Source: Pseudomonadota bacterium (GTDB lineage Bacteria; Pseudomonadota; Gammaproteobacteria; Pseudomonadales; Halieaceae). From it: a stretch of 12,678 bases of DNA. Of the stretch, positions 7,464 to 12,678 are shown piece after piece. The DNA lies in the NCBI GenBank assembly GCA_030591305.1, contig JAUVBI010000068.1, forward strand, positions 1 to 12,678, in the 5' to 3' direction. The position numbers and the translations under genes were made by a program. Each line of letters begins with the position of its first letter. Positions within the stretch are counted from its first letter, which is position 1. The notes beneath the pieces were generated by a model, which had not been told where the DNA came from, made no database searches, and saw only the letters and a list, made by a program, of their open reading frames with translations.

Positions 7464-7673
7464 ATGAGAGAAGTCATCATTACAAGAGAACCCGTCGAAC
7501 TCTACAAGATTCTCAAGTTCGAGGGCCTTGTGGATAGCGGCGGGCAAGCGAAGACTGTTATTGCCGAGGGCATAGTCCTTGTCAATGGCGAGGTGGAGAC
7601 CAGAAAACGCAGAAAAATCATCAGCGGTGATATTGTCACATTTTCTGGCGAGGAACTTAAAATACAGCTGTAG
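7464..7673 (+). CDS. ybcJ: YbcJ-like S4-domain RNA-binding protein
   Basis: This 69-residue protein consists of a single S4 RNA-binding fold: ELYKILKFEGLVDSGGQAK, then VIAEGIVLVNGEVETRKRRK and ISGDIVTFSGEEL. The alpha-L motif, with Gly-Gln and basic RKRRK residues, fits E. coli YbcJ, which has nearly the same length. The role is probably binding structured RNA, possibly rRNA, but the biological function of the family is poorly known. GGAGG at 7444-7448 lies 15 nt before ATG 7464, unusually far; it is instead ideally spaced for GTG 7456, which opens a three-codon frame whose stop overlaps this ATG. The gene is monocistronic and convergent with the glycosyltransferase gene. Confidence 0.87.
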   Translation: MREVIITREPVELYKILKFEGLVDSGGQAKTVIAEGIVLVNGEVETRKRRKIISGDIVTFSGEELKIQL

Positions 7674-7701
7674 CGCAATCTCCCTCCGGGAAACTCACAC
7701 T

Positions 7702-8697
7702 CTATTCGTCGCCACCCGACATTTCGTTCTCACTGTTGGCATAGTGATAGACCCGGTCGACCAAATACACCGGGCGCTGTTTCACCTCAATAAACACGCG
7801 GCCCAGATACTCCCCAATCACGCCCAGGCTGATCAATTGAATACCACCCAGAAACAGAACTACCACCATCAGTGAGGCATAGCCCGGGAGGTCCACCCCT
7901 GCAAACAAGGTACGAAAGACAAGAAAACTGGCATAAAAAAACGATAACAGGGACACGGTAAGCCCCACATAGGTCCAGACCCGTAAAGGCATAGTAGAAA
8001 AAGATGTCAGCCCATCGAGAGCAAAGTTCCACAGCTTCCAGTAGCTCCAGGTCGATTGGCCCTGCTCCCTGCCCGGACGGGCATAGGTGACCGCAGTCGA
8101 CTTGAATCCCACCCAGGCAAACAGGCCTTTCATAAAGCGGGTACGCTCTGGCAGCTGGCGAACTCGATCCACAACCCGCCTGTCCATCAATCTGAAATCG
8201 CCGGTATTTGGTGGCACAGGAGTCGGCGTGAGCTGGTTGAAAATCCGATAAAAGCCACTGGCGGTGAGGCGTTTGCCAAGGCTGTCGCTATTGCGGGACT
8301 GTCTTACTCCGTAGACGACATCGTAACCTTCTCGCCACTTCTCCAGCATCTGCTCAATGAGTGAGGGTGGGTCCTGTAAGTCTGCGTCGAGAAGTACCAC
8401 AACATCTCCGCTCGATGCGTCAAGCCCGGCGGTCAGGGCCGATTCCTTGCCGAAGTTTCGAGACAATTCCAGAACTTTTACGGACGGGTTGGACCTGGCT
8501 TCAGCCAGAAGGCGATCCAGCGTGCAGTCACGGCTTCCATCATCGACGCAGACAATTTCCCATTCCATGCCTGTACCATCCAGAACACCAGTCACCTTCC
8601 GAAAGAATTGCTCAATCGCCAACTCCTCGTTATAGAAAGGCACAACGATTGAAATAAGCGGGCGAGCGTTTATCCTGTCTACAGCACCATCTTTCAA
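7702..8697 (-). CDS. GtrB-like family 2 glycosyltransferase (polyprenyl-phosphate sugar transferase) with C-terminal membrane helices
   Basis: From TTG 8697 this is a 331-residue protein. A GT-A glycosyltransferase domain (about 13-230) shows ISIVVPFYNEE (15-25), VDDGSRDCT (51-59), SRNFGKESALTAGLDAS, and the DXD-like metal site DADLQDPP (104-111). Two transmembrane helices follow (about 240-265 and 275-300), and then the GtrB-type ending GVIGEYLGRVFIEVKQRPVY. Members such as GtrB and DPM1-like enzymes transfer a hexose from UDP- or GDP-sugar to undecaprenyl phosphate on the cytoplasmic face for O-antigen or lipid A decoration. No partner flippase (gtrA) or gtrC is adjacent. The frame extends to ATG 8826, but those 43 residues do not resemble the family, and TTG 8697 has a strong ribosome binding site, so the short form is preferred. 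Confidence 0.88.
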   Translation of the reverse strand: MKDGAVDRINARPLISIVVPFYNEELAIEQFFRKVTGVLDGTGMEWEIVCVDDGSRDCTLDRLLAEARSNPSVKVLELSRNFGKESALTAGLDASSGDVVVLLDADLQDPPSLIEQMLEKWREGYDVVYGVRQSRNSDSLGKRLTASGFYRIFNQLTPTPVPPNTGDFRLMDRRVVDRVRQLPERTRFMKGLFAWVGFKSTAVTYARPGREQGQSTWSYWKLWNFALDGLTSFSTMPLRVWTYVGLTVSLLSFFYASFLVFRTLFAGVDLPGYASLMVVVLFLGGIQLISLGVIGEYLGRVFIEVKQRPVYLVDRVYHYANSENEMSGGDE

Positions 8698-8703
8698 AGC
8701 AAA

Positions 8704-8710
8704 TCCTCCC
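8704..8710 (-). promoter_or_regulatory. Ribosome binding site deciding the glycosyltransferase start
   Basis: On the minus strand GGGAGGA is followed by a 6-nt spacer (TTTGCT) and TTG AAA GAT. This near-perfect Shine-Dalgarno at optimal distance places the start at TTG 8697 instead of ATG 8826, which has no comparable site. Confidence 0.7.
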
Positions 8711-8960
8711 TCGGAAACAGTGTGCCTGGCGATTTTAAGCCCCTCCCTACAGTCTATCCAGGGGACAACGGTATCAAATTTCCGGCCCTGTGAATGCAAT
8801 CGCCACATACATTTATGAAAGGCCATTCACATATTCCACAGCACTCAGAGCTGAGCTATATCTTTGCTTTACCTACTTCCCGTGGCGAAGCTGCACATTG
8901 ATTGGCCGTATCCGGCAAAGAAGCTAATCGGCTATCGACCAGGGTGCCCGTCAATACTAC

Positions 8961-8989
8961 TTGGCAGCCAGACCTCACTGGGGTATTTT
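8961..8989 (+). promoter_or_regulatory. Candidate sigma-70 promoter for the FKBP-prenyltransferase unit
   Basis: TTGGCA at 8961-8966 (5 of 6 to TTGACA) is separated by 17 bp from TATTTT at 8984-8989 (4 of 6 to TATAAT). The predicted transcript start near 8996 leaves a leader of about 38 nt before the FKBP start codon. Confidence 0.45.
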
Positions 8990-9033
8990 CCAACATCAAA
9001 TTACTCGCTATAACGAATTGAAGAGATCACAAC

Positions 9034-9516
9034 TTGAAAATTGAATCCGGAACCATCGTAAGCTTTCACTACACCTTTCGTAACGAGGAAGGCACCGAGA
9101 TGGACTCGTCTCGGGGGTCTGAACCGAGTGTGTACCTACACGGGGCTAATAACCTACTTCGCGGGCTGGAATCCGCCATGAAAGACCGGGAAGCCGGCGA
9201 TGTTTTCAGCGCCAGCCTGGCGCCAGAAGATGCCTATGGGACGCGCAGTCCCGAAAATGTCCAGCGCGTGCCGGTCAAGCACCTGGTATTCAAGGGGAAA
9301 TTACAGGCCGGTAAAGTGGTGCAGTTGAACACAGGCGAGGGAATGAGGGCGGTTACCGTCCTCAAGGCCGGACGGCACAGCGCCGATATTGATACGAACC
9401 ATCCGCTGGCCGGCCAGACCTTGAGTTTCGATATTGAAATCGTGGACCTGCGGCCAGCTACTGCAGAGGAAATCTCACATGGCCACGCCCACGGCCCTGG
9501 TGGACATCATCACTGA
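9034..9516 (+). CDS. slyD: SlyD-type FKBP peptidyl-prolyl cis-trans isomerase with His-rich tail
   Basis: This 160-residue protein starts KIESGTIVSFHYTFRNEEGTEMDSS, like SlyD/FkpB proteins. The FKBP core has YLHGANNLLRGLESAMKDREAGD in the usual place and an insert-in-flap domain (about 70-130), followed by PLAGQTLSFDIEIVDLR. The C-terminus is HGHAHGPGGHHH (149-160), six His in twelve residues, a short form of the metal-binding tail of E. coli SlyD (nickel or zinc). It acts as a cytosolic prolyl isomerase and chaperone; metal delivery is possible. The start is TTG 9034, chosen because it gives the family's M-K-I opening; AAGAGA lies 8 nt upstream. A plausible promoter lies at 8961-8989. The prenyltransferase gene follows 33 bp later. 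fkpB is the alternative family name. Confidence 0.88.
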   Translation: MKIESGTIVSFHYTFRNEEGTEMDSSRGSEPSVYLHGANNLLRGLESAMKDREAGDVFSASLAPEDAYGTRSPENVQRVPVKHLVFKGKLQAGKVVQLNTGEGMRAVTVLKAGRHSADIDTNHPLAGQTLSFDIEIVDLRPATAEEISHGHAHGPGGHHH

Positions 9517-9549
9517 TCCGAGCGGATAAGTTGGGATGCAACCAGGGGC

Positions 9550-10467
9550 ATGACAGATATAACGCTTCGAACCGGTCTCTGGCGCCTGGCCGACCCGAAA
9601 ATAAGTATAACGTCTGTCGCCTCGATGGCGATTGGTGCATCGCTGGCGGTAGGTCACGCCAGTTTCTCCTGGGCCTGGCTGCTACTGCTTGGGCTACTCA
9701 TATTTTGCATGGAAGTTGCCAAGAACGCCTGGGGTGAAATATACGACTACGACTCAGGCACGGACCTGGCTGTCAAACCGGAAGATCGCACCGACTTTTC
9801 GGGGGGAAAACGCGTGCTGGTGGACAGTATTCTGACCCGCCGACAGACCTGGGCAATCGCTTTCATCTTCAGCACCCTCGGCCTGCTACTGGGCGCCCTG
9901 ATTGTCTTCGGGCGCGAGCCGTCCGTGCTCTGGCTGGGCACACTGGGGCTGATACTCGGATGGTCCTACCATGGCCCGCCCCTACAACTGGCCTATCATG
10001 GATTTGGCGAACTGGACGTGGTGATCTGCTACGGGCCCATTATCGCCGTCGGTACCTATGTGGTGATGACGGGGCACTATGCGATCGAACCGGCCTGGCT
10101 GTCCCTGCCCCTGGGGATGTTTATCGCCGCCTTTCTCTGGGTTAACGAGTTTCCGGACTACGATGCAGACCTTGGGGCGGGCAAAAACAACCTTGTTGTC
10201 AGGCTTGGCAAACGCCGGGCCGCCCAACTACTGCCGGTGATCTACCTTGCGGGATTTTTGTTGCTGGCAGCTCTGCCCGGCCTCAGTGGAATATCACCGG
10301 CAATAGCCCTGGGGTTCCTGGCTGCACCGACAGCAGCCATGGCCGTCTACTGGACCCTGCGGGACCCGGAATCCTTCCATCGTCACAAACCGGTGCAGCC
10401 GGCGGCGCTGCTGACCTTTGTAATTTACTCGCTCGGGACCACCATCGGTGTGCTTATCGGTGGCTGA
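9550..10467 (+). CDS. UbiA-family prenyltransferase, MenA-like
   Basis: This 305-residue integral membrane protein has about eight helices and two aspartate-rich regions. The first is NAWGEIYDYDSGTD (59-72); the second is NEFPDYDADLGAGKNNLVVR in stretches from 199 on (D203, D205, D207, K212), which ends in VVRLGKR as in MenA and related enzymes. Such proteins bind prenyl diphosphate through Mg2+ at these Asp clusters and attach the chain to an aromatic acceptor (1,4-dihydroxy-2-naphthoate in menaquinone synthesis). In the first motif E63 replaces the Asp usual in NDxxD-type sites, so the acceptor may differ. ATG 9550 is preceded only by AGGGGC at close range. It is downstream of the FKBP gene and probably cotranscribed; no other quinone gene is present, so the substrate is unresolved. 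Confidence 0.85.
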   Translation: MTDITLRTGLWRLADPKISITSVASMAIGASLAVGHASFSWAWLLLLGLLIFCMEVAKNAWGEIYDYDSGTDLAVKPEDRTDFSGGKRVLVDSILTRRQTWAIAFIFSTLGLLLGALIVFGREPSVLWLGTLGLILGWSYHGPPLQLAYHGFGELDVVICYGPIIAVGTYVVMTGHYAIEPAWLSLPLGMFIAAFLWVNEFPDYDADLGAGKNNLVVRLGKRRAAQLLPVIYLAGFLLLAALPGLSGISPAIALGFLAAPTAAMAVYWTLRDPESFHRHKPVQPAALLTFVIYSLGTTIGVLIGG

Positions 10468-10548
10468 GGGTCCGGGCTTTCACACACAGCTGGGCCGACG
10501 GAAGTATTGAAACACCTGATTGATATCCTCGCGTCCTTTCGTCCACGT

Positions 10549-10561
10549 TAATCGTCGATTA
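10549..10561. promoter_or_regulatory. 13-bp palindrome TAATCG-T-CGATTA upstream of the DUF1993 gene
   Basis: This is a perfect inverted repeat with 6-bp arms and a 1-bp centre, 85 bp before the DUF1993 start. It is followed by CTTATAAG (10564-10571), another palindrome, and a possible -10 element TATGAT at 10596-10601 without a matching -35. The placement suits an operator, but no regulator is identified. Confidence 0.3.
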
Positions 10562-10645
10562 GCCTTATAAGCAGGCAAGTTTATCGCCACTGCACTATGA
10601 TACGAATGAAGGTCACTTTTGCGTTGTTTTCTGGAGCTACTATCG

Positions 10646-11215
10646 ATGAGCAATTTAATGTATCAGTGTTCCGCGCAGGTATTTACGCACAACCTGAAAA
10701 ACTTGTCTGCTATTCTCAAGGTCGCAGCCCGCGATGCCAAGACCAGGGGTATCGACCCCTCAGTGTTGTTGAATGCGCGCCTGGCACCCGACATGTATCC
10801 CCTGGTGCGCCAGGTGCAAATAGCCACTGATTATGCCAAAGGATGCAGCGCTCGGCTGGCAGGCGTCGAGTCCCCGGAGCTCGAGGATACAGAAACCACC
10901 TTCGCTGAACTGGAGGCTCGGACCAGGAGGGTGCTGGCGTTTATCCGAAGCCTGAAGGCTGCCCAGTTTACCGACAGCGAGTCCAGGGAGATTGTCCTGC
11001 CACTGTCAATCGGCACACTAACCTTCAACGGCGCGAACTACCTGAACGGCTGGGCATTACCCACTTTCTATTTTCATTACAGCGCGACCTACAACATCCT
11101 TCGCCACAATGGCGTACAGCTTGGCAAGCTCGATTTCCTGGGCGCAGCGCCGGGCATGCAGATGAGCGGCGAGATAGCAAAGCTGATGGCTGAGAAAACA
11201 AAAAACAAACGCTGA
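10646..11215 (+). CDS. DUF1993 domain-containing protein (COG3812, DinB-like helical fold)
   Basis: This 189-residue protein is typical of DUF1993. It has an N-terminal FTHNLKNLSAILKVAARDAK, a middle LARLAPDMYPLVRQVQIATDYAKG, and a C-terminal LPTFYFHYSATYNILRHNGVQLGKLDF. These helices resemble the DinB/YfiT-like fold; the biochemical role of the family is unknown. The frame opens 9 codons earlier at 10619, but ATG 10646 has GGAG (10632-10635) with 10-nt spacing and matches the family N-terminus (MSNLMYQCS), so it is preferred. The gene appears monocistronic, with its own upstream palindrome. A weak hairpin (CAGTTGC, loop TGCG, GCAATTG at 11216-11233) follows its stop, without a T-run. Confidence 0.85.
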   Translation: MSNLMYQCSAQVFTHNLKNLSAILKVAARDAKTRGIDPSVLLNARLAPDMYPLVRQVQIATDYAKGCSARLAGVESPELEDTETTFAELEARTRRVLAFIRSLKAAQFTDSESREIVLPLSIGTLTFNGANYLNGWALPTFYFHYSATYNILRHNGVQLGKLDFLGAAPGMQMSGEIAKLMAEKTKNKR

Positions 11216-11622
11216 CAGTTGCTGCGGCAATTGTGATCATCACAGGGCCCTTCCCCGCTAATCGACCGACTGCAACGCAATGTTCATGAAATCAGCGACC
11301 TTCCGAATGCTCCCCGCCAGGCCTTCTTTCATAGGCCATAAACAGCACATTCTGGTGGTCACGGCAGGAATTGATGTAGTGCCCGCCCTTTATAGCGGCG
11401 TCCGATTATCCCTGGCACAACAACAAGCCAGCGACTATATTAAGAATCAACGGTCGTAGCGGCAATGTGCCAGATTCGATCATCATCCCCGTCCAAACGA
11501 GGATACTGCAAAAAAGTTTCAAAGGTTTGAAACAAATGGCCAGTACATGCATCGAAAGGGTGTGGGTGCTGTCTACTCATAGTGCGTTTCCTCTTAACAA
11601 TCACAACAGTTGGAGATTTATC
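11216..11622 (+). other. Intergenic region upstream of the bufferin gene, no firm gene
   Basis: This 407-bp stretch holds a hairpin and a 13-bp palindrome TGTGAT-C-ATCACA (11232-11244) just after the DUF1993 gene. A 59-codon frame at 11280-11459 (plus) and a 37-codon frame at 11292-11405 (minus) occupy the same bases; neither has a Shine-Dalgarno, and both are left uncalled. The 18-bp palindrome at 11516-11533 is the clearest element. No confident sigma-70 or ECF promoter could be placed before the bufferin gene. Confidence 0.5.
11516..11533. promoter_or_regulatory. 18-bp perfect palindrome upstream of the bufferin gene (candidate operator)
   Basis: GTTTCAAA-GG-TTTGAAAC has two 8-bp arms in perfect inverted symmetry about a 2-bp centre, ending 89 bp before the bufferin start codon. 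Position and symmetry fit a dimeric repressor or activator site. It is unlike the CueR, CopY or Fur consensus that I know, so the regulator is unknown. Confidence 0.45.
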
Positions 11623-11880
11623 ATGAACACGATTACAAAATTGGCTCTGGCCACATCAGCCGCAGCACTGTTTTCCAGTGCCCTTATTACTCCGGCATAT
11701 GCGGGTGATACGGCTGGCGCTCCAGTTAAGTGCCAGGGCATTAATTCCTGTAAAGGTTCATCAAAGTGCAAAACAGCAGAGAGTGCCTGCGCGGGCCAAA
11801 ATGCCTGCAAAGGTCACGGCTGGTTGCTTGTTGGGTCTGCCGATGAGTGCACCGAACAGGGCGGCACAGTCATCAAGTAA
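11623..11880 (+). CDS. BufA2-type bufferin precursor (secreted Cys-rich RiPP, metal-binding)
   Basis: This 85-residue precursor has a Sec signal peptide (1-27, MNTITKLALATSAAALFSSA and then TPAYA, cleavage after A27). The mature part is about 58 residues with six Cys (37, 43, 49, 56, 62, 76). Its core contains two copies of C-x-G-x-N-x-C-K-G, at 37-45 (CQGINSCKG) and 56-64 (CAGQNACKG), separated by SSKCKTAESA; the tail is GHGWLLVGSADECTEQGGTV. This is the pattern of bufferins, RiPPs whose Cys are converted to thiooxazole-type heterocycles by an MNIO enzyme before export, and which were shown in Caulobacter to sequester copper. The downstream MNIO gene supports the assignment. ATG 11623 has GGAG with 7-nt spacing; the longer frame from 11467 lacks signal-peptide character. 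Subfamily (BufA2 versus BufA1) is judged from the CKG repeats. Confidence 0.85.
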   Translation: MNTITKLALATSAAALFSSALITPAYAGDTAGAPVKCQGINSCKGSSKCKTAESACAGQNACKGHGWLLVGSADECTEQGGTVIK

Positions 11881-11902
11881 GCAACCTGGAGAACTTGGTG
11901 TG

Positions 11903-11924
11903 AGGGCACGGCACGCCGTGCCCT
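11903..11924 (+). terminator. GC-rich hairpin between bufferin precursor and maturase genes
   Basis: AGGGCACGGC and GCCGTGCCCT are perfect 10-bp complements flanking AC, giving in RNA a stem of about 9 bp with a CACG tetraloop. It starts 22 nt after the precursor stop and ends 16 nt before the maturase ATG. The following bases (TCATACAATT) are not a U-run, so it is more likely a partial attenuator or an RNA-stabilising element than a full terminator. Confidence 0.55.
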
Positions 11925-11940
11925 TCATACAATTAATACA

Positions 11941-12678
11941 ATGACTAATGTACTTAAGGGCTTCGGCCTCGGCCTGCGACCTGAACACTACCTTGACTTT
12001 GTCACGCATAGCCAGCGTGTCGATTGGCTGGAAATCCTTTCCGACAATTATTTGGTTCCTGGTGGAAAACCGCTTTATTACCTGGACAAAATTCGTGAGC
12101 GCTACCCGATTGCGATGCACGGTGTCGCTATGAACATAGGTTCCTGCGACCCCCTTGATGTAGAGTACCTGGAGAGCATCAAGACACTGGCCGATCGCGT
12201 CAACCCGGCTGTCGTCTCAGATCACTTGTGTTGGACGGGCTTTGCTGGGCAGCGGCTGCATGACTTGCTTCCCCTGCCCTATACCGAAGAAGCGGTAACG
12301 CATGTGGCGGGCCGTATCCGGCAGGTGCAGGACATTCTGGGCCGTCGATTGACAATAGAGAATGTCTCAACCTATGTTCAGGCCAGCGCACCCCTGACTG
12401 AATGGGAGTTCGTTGCAGCTATCGCCGAGGAGGCCGATTGTGACCTGTTGGTGGATATCAACAATATCTATGTTTCGAGCCGAAATCACCAGTTTGATGC
12501 ACTGACGTACTTGAAAGCATTGCCGGCGACACGAAGTCACCAATGGCATTTGGCCGGCCACAGTGATCACGGGAGCTATTGTGTTGATACGCATGACGAA
12601 CCCGTATGTGCGGACGTTTGGGCCTTGTATGCTGCAGCCACCGAGATCTTTGGCGAACGCCCCACCATGATTGAACGC
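11941..12678 (+). CDS. MNIO family (DUF692) bufferin maturase, partial (C-terminus beyond window)
   Basis: The frame is open from ATG 11941 to the right edge (246 codons); family members are about 280 residues. It begins [15 protein letters not shown] and has the DUF692 stations [10 protein letters not shown] (59-68), SDHLCWTG (93-100), TIENVSTY (138-145), [13 protein letters not shown] (171-183), [20 protein letters not shown] in sections 203-222, and the closing MIER (243-246). Candidate iron ligands are H60, H95, E140, D172, H183, H203, D209, H218 and E245; the positions follow the family and are not proven here. MNIO enzymes are multinuclear non-haem iron oxidases of TIM-barrel fold that modify Cys of peptide substrates, generally with a partner protein (DUF2063/BufC) that should follow downstream. 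No Shine-Dalgarno precedes the start; ACAATTAATACA lies before the ATG, and a hairpin lies just upstream. Confidence 0.93.
   Translation, partial: MTNVLKGFGLGLRPEHYLDFVTHSQRVDWLEILSDNYLVPGGKPLYYLDKIRERYPIAMHGVAMNIGSCDPLDVEYLESIKTLADRVNPAVVSDHLCWTGFAGQRLHDLLPLPYTEEAVTHVAGRIRQVQDILGRRLTIENVSTYVQASAPLTEWEFVAAIAEEADCDLLVDINNIYVSSRNHQFDALTYLKALPATRSHQWHLAGHSDHGSYCVDTHDEPVCADVWALYAAATEIFGERPTMIER

Larger units (their letters stand above)
8698..9033. other. Divergent intergenic region between glycosyltransferase and FKBP genes, no gene seen
   Basis: The left part (8698-8826) is an open extension of the glycosyltransferase frame that I judge non-coding. It contains that gene's ribosome binding site and a weak minus-strand promoter candidate (TTGATA, 15-bp spacer, TAGACT) upstream of it. 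The right part holds the best promoter candidate of the window for the FKBP gene (8961-8989). No repeats or RNA gene are recognised. Confidence 0.5.

Noticed and set aside
11232..11244. TGTGAT-C-ATCACA as a CRP site
   Set aside because: The half-sites TGTGA and TCACA are separated by 3 bp instead of the 6 bp needed for CRP, and the element sits directly after a gene end.
11467..11622. Longer 137-residue form of the bufferin precursor from ATG 11467
   Set aside because: It would bury the signal peptide; ATG 11623 has a good Shine-Dalgarno and starts exactly at the signal sequence.
11761..12120. 119-codon minus-strand frame across bufferin and maturase genes
   Set aside because: Antisense shadow; the plus strand shows a clear signal peptide, Cys repeats and MNIO motifs.

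Overview
The window looks like a chromosomal segment of a gammaproteobacterium, probably marine and perhaps from the Cellvibrionales/OM60 lineages. This is inferred from the gene families present (a TVP38-oxidoreductase fusion beside ArsS, a YbcJ-like S4 protein, a SlyD-type FKBP, a DinF-like MATE protein, and a bufferin precursor with its MNIO maturase); no sequence search was possible. I see no rRNA, tRNA, CRISPR array, insertion sequence or phage gene. Most of the window is ordinary core or accessory DNA. The right edge holds the most interesting locus.

Layout. 1-1727 (minus): a two-gene unit, arsS-like radical SAM gene followed 2 bp later by a TVP38/TMEM64 membrane domain fused to a flavin disulfide-reductase domain, cut by the left edge. 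1728-2133: a divergent intergenic region with a short palindrome and an 11-bp repeat. 2134-4145 (plus): an ECF sigma factor, an overlapping small zinc-finger (ZAS) anti-sigma factor, and a site-2-protease-family metalloprotease with CBS domains. 4206-5057 (minus): a DEDDh exonuclease and a DUF1653 protein. 5272-5813 (minus): an unrecognised 146-residue membrane-anchored protein, preceded by an overlapping 34-codon ORF with a good ribosome binding site. 6000-7310 (minus): a DinF-like MATE transporter. 7464-7673 (plus): a YbcJ-like S4 RNA-binding protein. 7702-8697 (minus): a GtrB-like polyprenyl-phosphate glycosyltransferase, whose start I move to an internal TTG with a strong Shine-Dalgarno. 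9034-10467 (plus): a SlyD-type FKBP and a MenA-like UbiA prenyltransferase. 10646-11215 (plus): a DUF1993 protein.

11623-12678 (plus): a short secreted Cys-rich protein (six Cys, two copies of a CxGxNxCKG unit) followed by a DUF692/MNIO protein that stays open to the right edge. Together they form a BufA2-type bufferin RiPP locus: the precursor is exported after the maturase has modified its cysteines, and the product is expected to bind copper. An 18-bp perfect palindrome lies upstream of the precursor, and a GC-rich hairpin sits between precursor and maturase, where it could set their expression ratio. The rest of the operon (usually a DUF2063 partner and often a DoxX-like protein) would lie beyond the window.

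A metal and metalloid theme links the two ends (arsenic-carbon chemistry on the left, a metal-binding RiPP on the right), and a zinc/thiol anti-sigma factor lies between. Nothing in the sequence shows that these parts are regulated together.
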